A stretch of 64,000 bases of DNA. Origin: Lycorma delicatula (taxonomy: Eukaryota > Arthropoda > Insecta > Hemiptera > Fulgoridae). Position numbers and translations under genes: made by a program. Positions 44,870-56,849 of the stretch are shown in pieces. The stretch covers positions 55,383,959 to 55,447,958 of the forward strand of contig NC_134456.1 in assembly GCF_047948215.1 (NCBI RefSeq). The letters run 5' to 3'. Numbering within the stretch: the first letter of the stretch is position 1; every line of letters starts with the position of its first letter. The notes beneath the pieces were generated by a model. It was not told the origin of the DNA, made no database searches, and worked only from the letters and a program-made list of their open reading frames with translations.

Positions 44870-47335
44870 TAATGATTCCATTATGTACACAAGCGCGTAC
44901 GGGATCAAAAGCACTTTGCACAATATATTTTCTATTAACAAGTCAAAATTCTTCTCCTTCTTGTTGAAATCGAGAATGCTATATATCTTAGCACGAAGTC
45001 AAACAAATTCACGAATAGCTTTTCCATTCATTTCGTCTTTGAATTTACCAAGTCGTTTCTTATTGGTATTACTAAAACATACGTGATCGCAAGGGTAATA
45101 TGAAGTCGCGATCGATAATGTGAAGAATATCGTTGTAAACGTTATCGGTCACGATATGATACATCAGACTGTCCTTATCGGTCATTAGAAGATTTATATT
45201 ATGACCGTACTTTTCCACCATGTAATCATAGTGGAATTCGTACATGATCATTTTGCTAATGTCCAATATGGTAAAACCGATGTAGATCGGACGATTGAGG
45301 AATATCTCCGTTTTCTTCAGACTTACCCCGACGAGATCCTTGTTATAGATGTACCAAGCCTTAACTATCGGTTTTGCAATCACCTTATCCAGCTTACGTT
45401 CGTTAGTGACCAGTTTGAAGTCTATTCTGTTTCGTACGTTTTCGAAGGACTTGCCGTACAACGCGTTGTTCATTAACTTGAAAATGTCCTTTTCAAAACT
45501 GTTTCGTGCTTGCGCACGCGTTTCAGTATTGAAGTCGATGTACGGTTTCAACCAAGGAGACTGGGAGAATTCCAGAACTCTGTAAACGTTTTTCACTTTC
45601 AGTCCTAGTCGAGTGTACAACTTTAGGTTTCTGTAATGTAAAACATATCGTGCCTTGTCGTACAATGTTGTCATTAATTTCTTTACGGGACATCTCTTTA
45701 TGTCCTTCAAATAGGGGAACAACATGTCATCGGTTGGTACTAATCGTTCTGGTGCGAGAGGGTAATCTTTGTGACGATCGTGCAGTTGTTGTGGATACTC
45801 GAGATCCACTTCCAAGATGTAGCCCTTTTCGCCTAGATCGTCAACCCCGTTAATATCGATATTGTCAATCTCTTCAGTACTCAACCACCTAAAATTAGCT
45901 TGTGGTAAGGGCTCAACCATGGCTCACCCGTAAAGGTTGTTGGAATCATAATATTGAACTTAGGACGTGGGGTCGGATGGGTCATATTGATCCGGAATAT
46001 TTGGGTTGTTCGCCTTTCCGTACCCGTGTGAAATCATAGCTATACCACCGTGTGTGCCTTTTTCAACAAACAGATGCATATCTATGTCTGTCAACAGTTC
46101 CAATTTTTGACAGGTAAATTTTAACATGGCATTCCACGTGAAATGGGGGGTGGAATAAAAGTGACAGGGGTCCAAACCGTAATATTGCATAGACGTACTT
46201 CGGAAATTTTCAAATACGTCCGCCAACAATAATACATCGCTAAGAAGGTAAAGATAGTGATAATCGCCTAACGTATTGCAGTCAAATATTTCCCACACGT
46301 TTTTGGTGTGGGTGTAATCTTTGGCTGTTATGTTCTCTCTTCTTAGCGTGCTGTAGAATGCCGTCTGCTGTGGAAGTTCGGTTTCGGAAAACTTGTTTAC
46401 ATGGGTCATGTATTCGTATGGGTAAACGCCTTTAGGGATTAAACAATCTCTTTTCTCGGGTAATGGGTAACAGTGCGTGAGACGTTTAAATACGGTGTCT
46501 TTGCCCTGACAATCTTTTACTAGATTTTCTACAAGTTTTTCGAGGTACGACGAAAGAAATTGTAAAGAGTCCAAGAACCTCAATGGACCAACGGACAGTG
46601 ACTGTATCCGCTCAGACGTGTTGACGATACAGTTTATTTTTACGTCGTCCTTGTATTTTCCCAAAGCTTGAACTATGTGATGGCTATCGTAACCGCGGAG
46701 GTTATAAAAAAATACTGGAATATGCTCGGTGCGTTTACAATTTAAATTGCACTGATAATGACATGCACCAAGAAACCGAAACTGTGGTATGCGAGTGATG
46801 ACGTACACGATTGTCGTTCAACTTGCAAAGACAAAGAAAACACTCGGTAGCCCTTTGAAATGGATCCCTGTCTTCGGGCGTCATCACTATCGGTTTTCGA
46901 CAATCATAATTTTGTGCAATATATCGGCGTGTTAGAGCAAATCATCCAGCATCTTTTCAACGATATTTTCACCATCAGTTCTCGCTTGGTAGACTACAGG
47001 ACCTTCGGAAATCTGCCCGTCCTCATCAACGATTACATAGGCGTAACCGGATAGAAGATGATGGGCTACCTTATCGGTAAAACTAGTGTTAGAATTAGGG
47101 GTGGCAGTGTCCATCGGATGAACAAACGATTCGAAATCCGCATACACCGCATACGGAACGTAGAGTGTGGACGAGTAGACCCTAAACTTCATCACGCATT
47201 CCCATTCTTTAACAGGATCGGGTAATCTTATCCTTTGTGCACCGTGTCGCTTGCACTCGATGAAATGTTTGTTTAGGTTTTGTGTAGCGACGAGTGAACC
47301 TGATGAACTAAAACGGCGCAGACAATACGGACTAT
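44870..47335 (-). pseudogene. Protein-primed type-B DNA polymerase (Polinton/adintovirus-like)
   Basis: On the minus strand an N-terminal Cys/His region (about 47335-47200) leads into the exonuclease Exo I motif (VYADFES near 47146). A zinc-binding segment (CFLCLC ... HHSH, 46850-46790) and Exo II-type DSLQFLSSYLEK follow. Then come the polymerase motif A region (YYDSNNLYG, 45951-45927), motif B (KLMNNALYGKSFENVRNR near 45480-45425) and motif C, which reads MTDKDSLMY (normally DTDS) near 45180. Near 45095 the frame shifts and continues into a C-terminal part with GKFKDEMNGKAIREF near 45035. Defects are in-frame stops at 45960-45962 and 45924-45926, two compensating frameshifts near 46890 and 46780, and the shift near 45095. 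The enzyme class copies linear DNA using a protein primer. No integrase, capsid or packaging ATPase was seen within the window. It may be a lone gene captured from a virus-like element. Confidence 0.85.
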
Positions 47336-47399
47336 ATTGACTGCTGCATCGACTCTATGTTAAACATGAATGGAGACGAGATAGCCCGTTCATACCAGG

Positions 47400-47416
47400 T
47401 TTGGTATTTATAAGGC
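47400..47416 (-). promoter_or_regulatory. Possible TATA box upstream of polB
   Basis: On the minus strand the sequence GCCTTATAAATACC matches a strong TATA element, about 70-80 bases upstream of the first polB homology near 47335. The position is right for a promoter of the polymerase gene, but the N-terminal Met is not clear. Confidence 0.35.
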
Positions 47417-47640
47417 AATAATGGAATTTATCTCTCGTGCGCGCTGATTCCCGACGCTGCGATTGGACAGCTTCAGACCGCGTCGGATCCACAATTCTTC
47501 AGTCGAGCGCCACGTCCCGCACTGTATCATGGATTCCAAGATGGCGGACGGCCGCCATCTTGGAAGGACGTCATTTTTGACGACGTACCCCTATTTCCGT
47601 ACTACTATTGGTCTAGTGGTTGGGAGGCTCTGTCAAGAAT
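47417..47640. other. GC-rich flank of the polB module with a palindrome
   Basis: The base composition rises sharply from about 47430 and falls back to AT-rich DNA at about 47640. It includes GATTGG/CCAAT-like words, a CGTCA-TTTT-TGACG dyad near 47569-47582 and the perfect palindrome at 47534-47565. It might be the end or origin of the virus-like element, or part of a host CpG-rich promoter; no inverted copy was found at the 43.8-kb side. Confidence 0.5.
47534..47565. repeat. Perfect 14-bp palindrome, loop ACGG
   Basis: Arms TTCCAAGATGGCGG (47534-47547) and CCGCCATCTTGGAA (47552-47565) are exact complements. Each arm holds AAGATGGCGG, matching the published binding core of YY1/Pleiohomeotic-type zinc-finger factors, so two sites face each other. 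Confidence 0.93.
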
Positions 47641-49114
47641 TCTGCCAATTATTTTAAATACATATAGATTAATAACCAGTTATTCAATTATTTTCTTATT
47701 AACCAAACATTAACTTAGAAAATTTTAGGTAAGTAATCTAAATAAAATAGAGTTTATCCTTATTTTATTATTTTATCTGTTTTTATTTTATTTTTATGAA
47801 CTAAGTGATGCAGTAAGCCTTCAACTTCGATCGAAGATTCTTAATATTTTTTTAATATTTAGTTAGAAAAGATTAAAAAATAAAATATTATCTGCCATCG
47901 GTCGTTCTTTACTTTGATTTTCAGCGGTATGCGTATAGAATGAATTTTAAGTATGGAATACGCTAAATGAAAGAAACGAGTATAACGATTTATTTTTAAT
48001 ATTCATATGTCATCCATCAATAAAAAATGTCTGCAAGGTTATCAGTAGGCGTATGGTGGATATAAATTTGAAAAGCATTATAAGTGATTAACTATTCTTG
48101 TGTAGGTTATTTTTTTAGATATAAAGTATAATCCTCAGAGAGTCGGTTCGTTCGCTGAGTTACCTCTTATGCTTTTTTCTACTACATCATTTTCAACAAT
48201 AAAAGTCTTTTAATATTATTTTAAAAGAATAATTAAATTTGTCAAGCAATTGGGTGTTTCCGCAATTATCACAAATTTAATAACGTTTTTACTGTTTATC
48301 CTAAGTTAATCGTTTACCATGAACTATAATTATAAAAAAAAATAAATTTTGCGCTTATAAAATATGTATCACGATCTCGAGTTATACGACTAAAGCTAAT
48401 ATTCTTGCATATTATGATAACCTCACTAATTTGAGTATTGTAAAGGTAAGTCCAGATTTGGATTCATATTCAGAAGAAAATTCATTATAATAAAACGTTT
48501 CTAAAAAAAAAATATAAACACTCCTCCACCTGGATGTTTTGTTTGTCTTATTTTTAATATTATTTCAAAAAATTACTGTTGAATTGTTATTTAACATGTT
48601 ATTAGATTTGCTACCTTATGCATTTTTGGTTACACAATGTTATATTCACACTTGTTGACTGCGAAAATAAGAAGACATTTTACGTTTATGATTTGCGAAA
48701 CTGGATCTTACGTCATTTTTAACACTTCTATTTGTTGTATATTTTTTTAAGATATTGCCGGATTTGATAGGTTAAATATCAGATCAACTTAAAACTGTAA
48801 ACTATAACTGAGACAAGAGTTTACCTAAAGTTATGTTATTAAATTTTCTCTAAAATGTCTAAACGTCTTTCTGCCTTTTTAATTAAGGTTGACGTTGTTA
48901 AAAACAAATAAAATCAAGTCGGTGCAAATTAATTGAATTACATAAGCTTAAATATTTTTATAAGAAAAATACATTTTTGCAGTTTTATTGTAGAAATAAA
49001 AAAAGGAAGGCCTCTAAAAATTTAACATTTTATTAAAATTAAGAAAAAATTTGCGTGATTAAACATAACCAAATATATCATTTAAAAAATGCTTTACGTA
49101 TTTAAAAAAAAAAA
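47641..49114. other. AT-rich interval, no gene seen
   Basis: No open frame, RNA gene or matched repeat. Confidence 0.5.
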
Positions 49115-49270
49115 TTCACAACTTCACCCCCAACTGGGCTGTGTCCTCAAGCTGTTGCTTAAAAACTTCTCTGGGATAACACGAATGTCTCCTGACAGTT
49201 TGAAAGCAATCGGTTGGTAGGATTTCGTGTGATCTTGTTGCAAATAGACAGACAAAATTTCGCATGTAGC
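49115..49270 (-). repeat. Diverged copy of the 9.8-kb dispersed repeat
   Basis: The reverse complement matches 9850-10020 with many substitutions: GTCTATTTGCAACAAGATCACACGA, then ACCGATTG, CATTCGTGTTATCCCAGAGAA and GGGGGTGAAGTTGTGAATTT-like blocks. It lacks the second hairpin arm of the other copy. Confidence 0.65.
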
Positions 49271-50099
49271 TATTATATTAGAAAAATGAACTTTTTTAAA
49301 AGAAATCCTATTTTTAACTCTTTGTAATTTTCCTCCGTGGTGAACTGATAACTTGTGAATTCTGTTTTTAACTGAATGTTCATTTTAGTTTCTTTTTTTT
49401 TCTCTGGATTCACATATTTATTTGCTTTTTGCTAAACTGAAAAGATATTGTATCTAGACTGCATCTACAGTCTTACCGAAGATCTAAATTCTATGTTATG
49501 CAGTCTTCTGACTGTTAGAAACTAAAAGAAGAAAGAAAAAAACTTTTTCAACACTTTCGGGCTGTAAATATCTGATCACATTTGCGCTCTTTTTTCATAT
49601 TGCAATTGAAACAGGAATTTTTTATTAAACAGTAACTGTTATAAGTTTTTTTTTTAATGTTTTTCTTTATGGCACATGTTGAAGTTTTATGATAACGTTA
49701 ATTGGTATAGACTGGACGTAAGTCGTTATTTAAGCGATAATTAAGAGTAACATACCTTGCTACTGGTGTATAAGGCCCTTAAAATAGGCCTTAAAGATAA
49801 AGTGCGTCTTTTATCGTAAAGGTTTCGATTATTTTTTTTTCTCAAAGCCTTGCGCGTTGACTTTAAAGATGTGTATCGTGGCACTCCTTCAGATATATTA
49901 AGAACTTTATTGAGAGAGATAACGCAACAGCGTTCTTGACCTTCTTGAGACTTCTCGCATAACACGGGCTGTCATTGGAGGAATCCTGCTGAAGTTCTCT
50001 CACCCGATTAATGAATTACTGAGTCGAGTTTACGAATGTATGTATACTGTGTTTTTATCGTTAGTACTATGGAAAGTACTAACAGGTGACGTTCGTATC
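49271..50099. other. Interval with no supported gene
   Basis: A 74-residue basic frame on the minus strand (49741-49965) has no recognisable domain. The sequence between 49960 and 50100 may belong to the pogo element that follows. Confidence 0.4.
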
Positions 50100-50470
50100 A
50101 TCATCCAAAACTATAAATTGCAGGATGTGAAATATACAGAAAAACGTGAGAATAGGAACGCTAAAAGACATTTTGGACCACCACTAACAGAAAAAATGAT
50201 TAAAACATGACGAGATCAGGACATTTTGAAAAAACTGTGCAAAGGGAAACGCAAAAACGCGGAAAACGTTCGAAGTGGCTAGAAGTAGAAAGTGAAGTGT
50301 TGAAATCGAAAAATGGCATTGCGATTTCAACAAAAATGATTCGCACATACGCGGTTAAAACAACTTGTTAACGGTCATTTCACAATTTCGAAGGGGGTAT
50401 CATGGTGTTATCGATTTACTAAACTTAATGGACTCGCTATGCGTACCAAAACTAAAATTTGTTACATAAT
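50100..50470 (+). mobile_element. pogo/Tigger transposase N-terminal remnant
   Basis: Across frames the order is VKYTEKRENRNAKRHFGPPL (first helix-turn-helix, near 50128), KLCKGKRKNAENVRS (linker), then the CENP-B-type second DNA-binding domain. That domain reads WLEVESEVLKSKNGIAISTK followed by MIRTYA (50277-50357) and, after a frameshift, GVSWCYRFTKLNGLAMRTKT (50394-50453). An in-frame stop lies near 50209. The catalytic DDE domain that should follow is absent. This copy is not the same subfamily as the TIR-bounded element at 25.4 kb, so at least two pogo lineages have been here. Confidence 0.75.
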
Positions 50471-50489
50471 GTCAGATTAATTTTAAAAT

Positions 50490-51186
50490 ATTAATGTGGA
50501 GCAGTTGCTTAACACGATAGCACCAAGTCTTGCGACGATGATTGAAAGAATCATTGATTCAAAGATTGAGTCGACTCATCGGAGAAAACAAAGTAAAGAT
50601 GAGAAGGCTCATCCCTGAACTGACGCTGTTGACATGAGACACACCAGCGCCGTTTAAAAAAACAGCTAAATCTGCGATTGTAAAGTCACCAACTTGTGTA
50701 AGAATTAAAAATCTTGATTTATCTGACAAAGAGAAACAGATCGCTCGGCCGTGTAGTCACAAATCTAAAGAAATTGTGACAAGAAAACCTGAATCTGCGG
50801 AAATGGAGGTGCAAGTTATTATAGAAAAAGCACCAGGCGCAGATGAAATAAAACCTGTACCAATAGAGCCTCCAAAAGCTCTATAGCTGTCAGCTTCGGT
50901 GAGAGCATCTATTTCCGCTGGACCCAGTACTGCAGTAGAGATAGAGTCCGGCTCATCCGCCGCGGAGACATCATCGCACATTAATTTAGATTCTTTAGCA
51001 AAGATGCTAACAGCACCGGCGAAAGTTTCATCAACTGACGTCAGTCGAAGAACGTCACTGGCATCCGAAATAGAGGAAGACGATGCCATGTTTGAGGCCT
51101 CAGATACGCTGTCATCAGAGGTTGAGGCCGTCAGAAGAATGGAGAAACATAAAAAAGGATGGCCGAAAGGAAAGCCTAGAAAGTAA
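50490..51186 (+). pseudogene. Acidic, Ser/Ala-rich ORF ending in an AT-hook-like tail
   Basis: I do not recognise this gene. A frame with one stop (TAG at 50884-50886) reads through Lys/Glu-rich sequence (SDKEKQIARPCSHKSKEIVT and PGADEIKPVPIEPPKA). It then runs through a Ser/Ala/Glu-rich low-hydrophobicity stretch (50899-51120) to MEKHKKGWPKGKPRK at the C-terminus, a basic AT-hook-like tail. The opposite strand is also open over 50757-51089 because of codon composition. Upstream at 50500-50610 a helical stretch (APSLATMIERIIDSK) can be read in another frame. It could be a gag-like ORF1 of a retroelement, or the missing half of something joined to the pogo remnant. Uncertain. Confidence 0.45.
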
Positions 51187-53978
51187 TTTTATTGGATCAG
51201 AAGTTATAAGAAAAGTAAAATTTTGTTCATTTTTTTTTCGACATATGAAAATGTGAAATATTGAACCCTTTTTTTATTTTTTTTTGAAGTGGGATGGGGC
51301 TAATGACCAAAGTAGTCGATGCCCCTAAAAACCTCAAAAAAAACAAAAAAAAAAACATGTCAAATCTCAGGAATCTGTATTATTCTTTTTTAAACCTCAT
51401 TTTTTCAGTGGTAAAAAAATACTCTCCCTTTATTGTAGATAGATGAGCCAAAATCCTAAAAAATAACACAAGTAGTACCTAAATGTCTTTTTTTCACCAC
51501 TAACCTATAGAATTTCAAGACTTTGGTGTTACGTTACGGCGGCCATATTGGATTTCCCCCACCTCTTCACCAGGAGCCTATAAGATTGCTGGCTGCGTCC
51601 CTTTCCATCAGGTAGACTATTTATACCAAAAAATAACGCACAATCCTGTTCTCTACACTTTCAAAACTCCCAACACGATGATTTGGATAGCATCTAGTAG
51701 GATAATGCAGTACCTCCGAATGCACCTGTTTATCGCAATATCTAGAAGGTCTGCTCGGAAGTCATACCGTCCAAACAGTATTGCACACTGACGTCCAACA
51801 TATTCGCTCCTACAAAGACGTTATGCCTTTGGCAAATATAGAGTAGTAATGAGCAGTGTAACAATTTGCAAAAAGTAAATTGCTGCAATGGGTTAATTAT
51901 ATACATGGGAAAAATATATAGATATTTAATTCGTTTGTAAATTGCTTGTATGGTTAATTGTATACAAGGAAAAAGATAATTAAATAAAAAATACATAGGT
52001 ATGTTATTTGTGTTTGTGTGTGAAAAATTAAGCATTTTTTTATTTAAATAAACAATTATATTTAATTAAATTAAAATTAAATATATATAATTATATTTTT
52101 TTATGGTTATATCATACAAATGCGTATATGTTCCCCTCATCATTTATATCAAAAGATGATTGCACACACTCAGTCAAATTTTCATAAAAGCTTTGGAACT
52201 TGTTCATCCAGTTACGTGTTTAAACTAATTTTTGAAGAAATTTTTGATTTTTAATAAACTAGTAATATATATCGGGAGGGGGGTCTTTAGCTCACCTTTT
52301 TACCGTTTACGGGTAGGTGTAGGATTAAGCAACTCAATCTGTATGGTCTTGCTTAAGACCACTGAAAGACAGTTTAATTAGGTTAGTGCTATTACACTGA
52401 CGGGAATGTCCTTCGTGGCATTTACATCGGTGGCATCCTGACTCAGGATACATTTGAGACTGAAAGATGTCTGTTGCTGAAGTATTGAAGATGACCTCCG
52501 GTAAAGAGTCTAAGAGCTAGATACGGTGATACGGTAGGTTTAGTTATTGGGCCATTAAGGTGTCAAAGGATAATTAGTAGTTTTAATTGTTTTACAATAA
52601 CTTCATATTTGTATAAGAAAAAAGGACGAGGAAATTGTAATATAATCTTTTTTTTTAGAGTACAAATAAAATATTAATTTTAAAAACAAAACTTGGTAGT
52701 AAACTAATCGAATTTGTTTTGGGTAGGATTTAAAATGTAAATTTTCTACATATAGGAAGGTGTAGTTACTTTATCGTTAAACATCTAAAAAAAAAATTAT
52801 TTTTAAAAAGAAACGTAAATATTCTATATTTATTTATTAGACTACGGTAATTTATCAAAGATATGTAAAGGAAAGGAATTATAATTATATTGTCACACTA
52901 TATTATTTAAAATAGATAAAGTTTCCCTAAATAAAGAAATTAATCTTTATAATTATAAAGAAATTATATTATAAGAAATTATATAATAATTAAAATATTG
53001 CTCATACAAATGGATATAATACTAATACAATAAATAAATTATAACATAGAATATATAATAAAATTAATACGATGAACAGTATAAAATTATTACCAGAAAA
53101 AATACATATAAAAAATGAATACACGCCAAAAAATCAGAAGATTTACAAAAAAATTATCATAACACCGCGTATACTACAAATAATAAACTACTTAAATATA
53201 TTAATAATAATTATAAGAAAATAATAAACAACGATTCTAAATTTAATAAACAAGGCGTACATAAATTGTAAATATTGTGATATGATATATATCGGTATGA
53301 CCAACAGTATATTTTCCGTACGCTCAAAAGAACATACTTTAAAGAAACTTTTAAAGATTTTTAGAAACTTGCTTTATACTTTTCAGTCATAGAATAATCA
53401 GATTATTATCATATATTGCACGAGTTTAATTAGTAGGTTAATTTAGATTTTAAACCCTGCATATTCGGTTTGCAAATTTTGTTGTTTTTATATCCGCACC
53501 CTTAATTTACTCCGGTCGGGGGGATGTTTGCAAAAATAATGCTGGAATAATGTATTGCCACCCGACCTTAGTAACTGTGAGAAATTTTATCGATCGGCGG
53601 CAATATTAGGAAGTATGTTAAATTAAGGATGCAAGATTTGAGGACACACATGAAAAAAAATTGAATAAACTTTGGGAGTTTTAATAAGGCAAGTAAAAAA
53701 AAAAAAAAAAATGTTCAATTTGGGGGCTCCGTATACTCAAGGAGAAGCATTGAAGTAAAATTAATTTTCAAGGAAATAATCCCTAAGGGGAAATAATAAA
53801 TTTAAATATGACTTTTTAAAATTGTTTAAAATCACATAGATACAGCCATAATTCTAAATAAACAAAATTTTATTTTTCTAGGAACGGGATGAAATTTTTG
53901 GGTTAATTTGTTTGTTTTTTCAAGAAATATTTAGGCGTAACGGTTATCAAGAAATTAAGATTTCTATATTTAAAAAAA
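51187..53978. other. Long interval with no supported gene
   Basis: A GC-richer patch at 51536-51790 starts with a GGCGGCCATATTGG word. A second one at 52270-52560 has no frame or motif I can name, though LINE UTR origin is possible. The rest is AT-rich. Confidence 0.45.
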
Positions 53979-54110
53979 TATGAAATGTAAAACAAATTGT
54001 TAGGGATGTAGGATGTAGAGGGTATACTGAAATGAAACGACTAGCACTAGATAGGGAATCTTGGAGAGCTGCATCAAACCAGTCAAATGACTGAAGACAA
54101 AAAAAAAATA
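53979..54110 (+). mobile_element. RTE-clade LINE 3' end fragment
   Basis: About 120 bases from GTAAAACAAATTGTTAGGGA to GTCAAATGACTGAAGACAAA and the A run match the last part of the RTE element at 11.2-13.9 kb almost exactly. Strong 5' truncation is typical of LINE insertions. Confidence 0.92.
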
Positions 54111-55555
54111 TTTTAAAAGCAAAGGGTAACTTGCGAGATGGATTTAAATTTAAAATATTGTTTTTTTTTAGGTTATAAAAGATATATATTTTTTTTACCA
54201 CAGACTATTGGAGTGGGATGGGCAAACCATTTCTATTATTGTTTAAACACCCACTGATTCACCCACTGTATTAGAAAATACAAATGGGGAAAAATTCCCA
54301 TTAAGCCTTTTACCGAAGTATAATATATGGGTAAGAAAAAGAAAAAATATATAGTCACTTTAGGAAGGGGTAAATATTAAATAAAAATTGATGGTGATTT
54401 GTCATTTTGATAAAAAAACTTCAAATTTGAAAGAAATTTTTATTTCTAAAGTGTCCTAGTATAGATTTGAAATTTTATTTTGGTCAAAATACCCCATACC
54501 CCCGTTTTTCCAATTTTTGCAAAAATTTAATTTAATACTAGGTACCTTTCTACCAAGTTTGAAGAAAATCGATCAGCGATGTTCAGATTTATAAGACATA
54601 CATACATACGTACGTACATACTGTACATACGTACAAATGTCCATCTGACAAAAATAAATGTTTTGAACTTCAGAGCATTGGAATTTTGGTGATTTTTACA
54701 ATTTATTTAAAAATTTTTATCGTTAAAAAAGATTTTTCCACTTAAAGACAGAAAAGTTAAAAGAAGACCTTTTTTTAATTTTTTTGATCGATATATATTT
54801 TTTTCCTTTATAGTAGTTGCTATAGCTGCTATTTACATAGTAGCATAGTAGTTACTGATATAGTATATACTATTAAAGAGTAAAGAGCAACAATAGGCAG
54901 TGTACGCATGTATCAGTAATACGTATATAAATTTAACAATAAATACTATTGGTCAACTCAAAAAAAGGAGGTACTTACAAAAAAATAAGAAGCCCATCTC
55001 ACATCCATACGTTCAACAACGGCGAACTATTCAAGTCTAATCGATTACTTAAAAGTAAATTAAAATTTTTAAGTTTATTCATTTCCAATGTCCCTAAAAG
55101 GTAGTTTGAAATCTTTTTTCTCAACATGAAGTATTTTGAAATTAGAAAATATTTACTGTTAAATTTTTATATTAGAGTTGCATGTATGCACTTCATATTA
55201 TTGTTCTTTGTCTCTGTGTATTTTATCTCTTGTGGTTTTTGCATTTACCTTTTTCGTTGTAAGTACTTTTAGCTTTAGTATTCTGTTTGTAACACTAGAG
55301 GAAGATACTATTTACAGAACAGCTGTTGTGGTTTCATTAAAATAATTTTTTGAAAATCAAATAACATTTATTTATTTTTATTTGTCATGATGGATTTTCA
55401 TAGTAATTGTTTCATCCATCGATTATGAGTGAATGGATATTTTACATTTCAGTTATACCTCGTATAAGCAGGTAATAAGCTACAAAAGTACATATTAAAG
55501 TAATAATTATTATAAACATAATAATTACTATATAAAGTATATATTTTTAAGACAC
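54111..55555. other. AT-rich interval, no gene seen
   Basis: A stretch near 54545-54640 (AGTTTGAAGAAAATCGATC, then CATACATACGTACGTAC) has the look of an arthropod dispersed repeat but is single-copy in this window. Confidence 0.4.
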
Positions 55556-55770
55556 CTGTGTGTCCAGCACAACTAGATGTTACCAAAGTCTTAAATCCAA
55601 AATTTCGAAATTCTACGGCTAATCATTTTTGATTTATGCATGATACGTACGTACAGACGTCACGCCGAAACTAGTCAAAATGGATTCAGCGATAGTCAAA
55701 ATGGATATTTCTGTTGAAATCTAAACCGAGATTTTCGCGATCACAGTACTGTCTTTACTTCGTACAAGGA
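55556..55770 (-). repeat. Dispersed repeat DR, copy 5 (5' third)
   Basis: The reverse complement begins with the GTACGAAGTAAAGACAGTACTG-like start and follows copy 2 through the GTGATCGCGAAAA, TTTCAACAGAAATATCC and GTACGTACG words to ACATCTAGTTGTGC. It stops before the CTCCCCTTTTGATTGC block. This copy is complementary to the 3'-only copy 1, so the family breaks at different points. Confidence 0.83.
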
Positions 55771-56546
55771 AATAAAAAAGAAAAGGAATCTATTAAATGT
55801 TGCTAATATTTATTTATAAAGTGTGAACTAAAAACTAATCACAAAAATTGACTTTTTTCAGTATAAAAATCTTGACGTTACCGACTACTACTTTTTAAGT
55901 CTTAACTAGGGATTTAAACTCTAATACGTAAGAAATTGTTCATATATTTTCTTGAAAAATTAAATAAAAAAAAAAAAAAATGAAGACAAAGTTGCTATAC
56001 TTTCCTTACAGTGCGAAATTTTTTTAAACTGATTTCTTGAATGATTTTCCCTTAAAGTTTTTTTTTTTAATTTTTATTTAAACTATTATTTAAAGAAAAT
56101 AAATTAAGTTTATATATATATATATATACACCAAATATTTAAGATTACCAAAAAAGGGCCGAACAACAGTTTTCTACATTTATGTACGTAATATATTCGT
56201 ATATAAGATTGAGTGCCACTCCTGTCAGTATATAATTGTTGTGTTAAAATAATTAAATAAAATATACACATGTAAACGTATAAGTATGTTCTCTGAGTTA
56301 TACTAAATATTGTGAAATTATGTAGTTGCATATATAACATTATAAACCTACCTTTTACGACCTGTTTTAAATTAATAATTATAATACTAAAAATATTAAA
56401 TAGGTTCAGAAAATTGATGGATGCCCATTATTTTTTTAAAGCTTAAACGAAATGAGTATTTTCCAGGTAACAAGAGAACTACAAGTCATGACATAATCTA
56501 AAGTGTAGTAATAATAAATGCATGTACATTAAGAAAACGAATTTTT
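55771..56546. other. AT-rich interval, no gene seen
   Basis: Includes a (TA)n run near 56111-56128. No gene. Confidence 0.5.
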
Positions 56547-56826
56547 TTTCTTTTCTTTTTATCTGTTTAGCCTCCGGTATTTACCGTTCAGATAATACTT
56601 CACAGGATGAATCAGGATGATATGTATAAAGTGTAGTCTTGTACAGTCTCAGTTCGACCATTCCTGAGATGTGCGGTTAATTGAAACCCAACCACCAAAG
56701 AACACCGGTATCCACGATCTAGTATTCATATCCGTGTAAAAATAAGTGACTTTACTAGGACTTGAACGCTGGAACTCTCGACTTCCAAAGGAAGACGCGT
56801 TCACTACAAGTCCAACCCGGTAGGTT
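56547..56826 (-). repeat. Full-length tRNA-derived SINE, family S2
   Basis: On the minus strand a tRNA-like head has the B-box-like word GCGTTCAAGTCC (56762-56773 on the plus strand) and an A-box-like region near 56800-56815. It is followed by a body (GATCGTGGATACCGGTGTTC, then TTTCAATTAACCGCACATCT), the shared S2 tail (ACCGGAGGCTAAACAG) and poly(A). Length is about 280 bp. It is the reference for the partial copies at 1931 and 21870. Confidence 0.88.
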
Positions 56827-56849
56827 GAGATAACGAGTTTAATCTGTTC

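Noticed and set aside
50757..51089. Minus-strand 110-residue ORF
   Set aside because: Antisense to the better supported plus-strand frame with the AT-hook tail; composition mirrors it.
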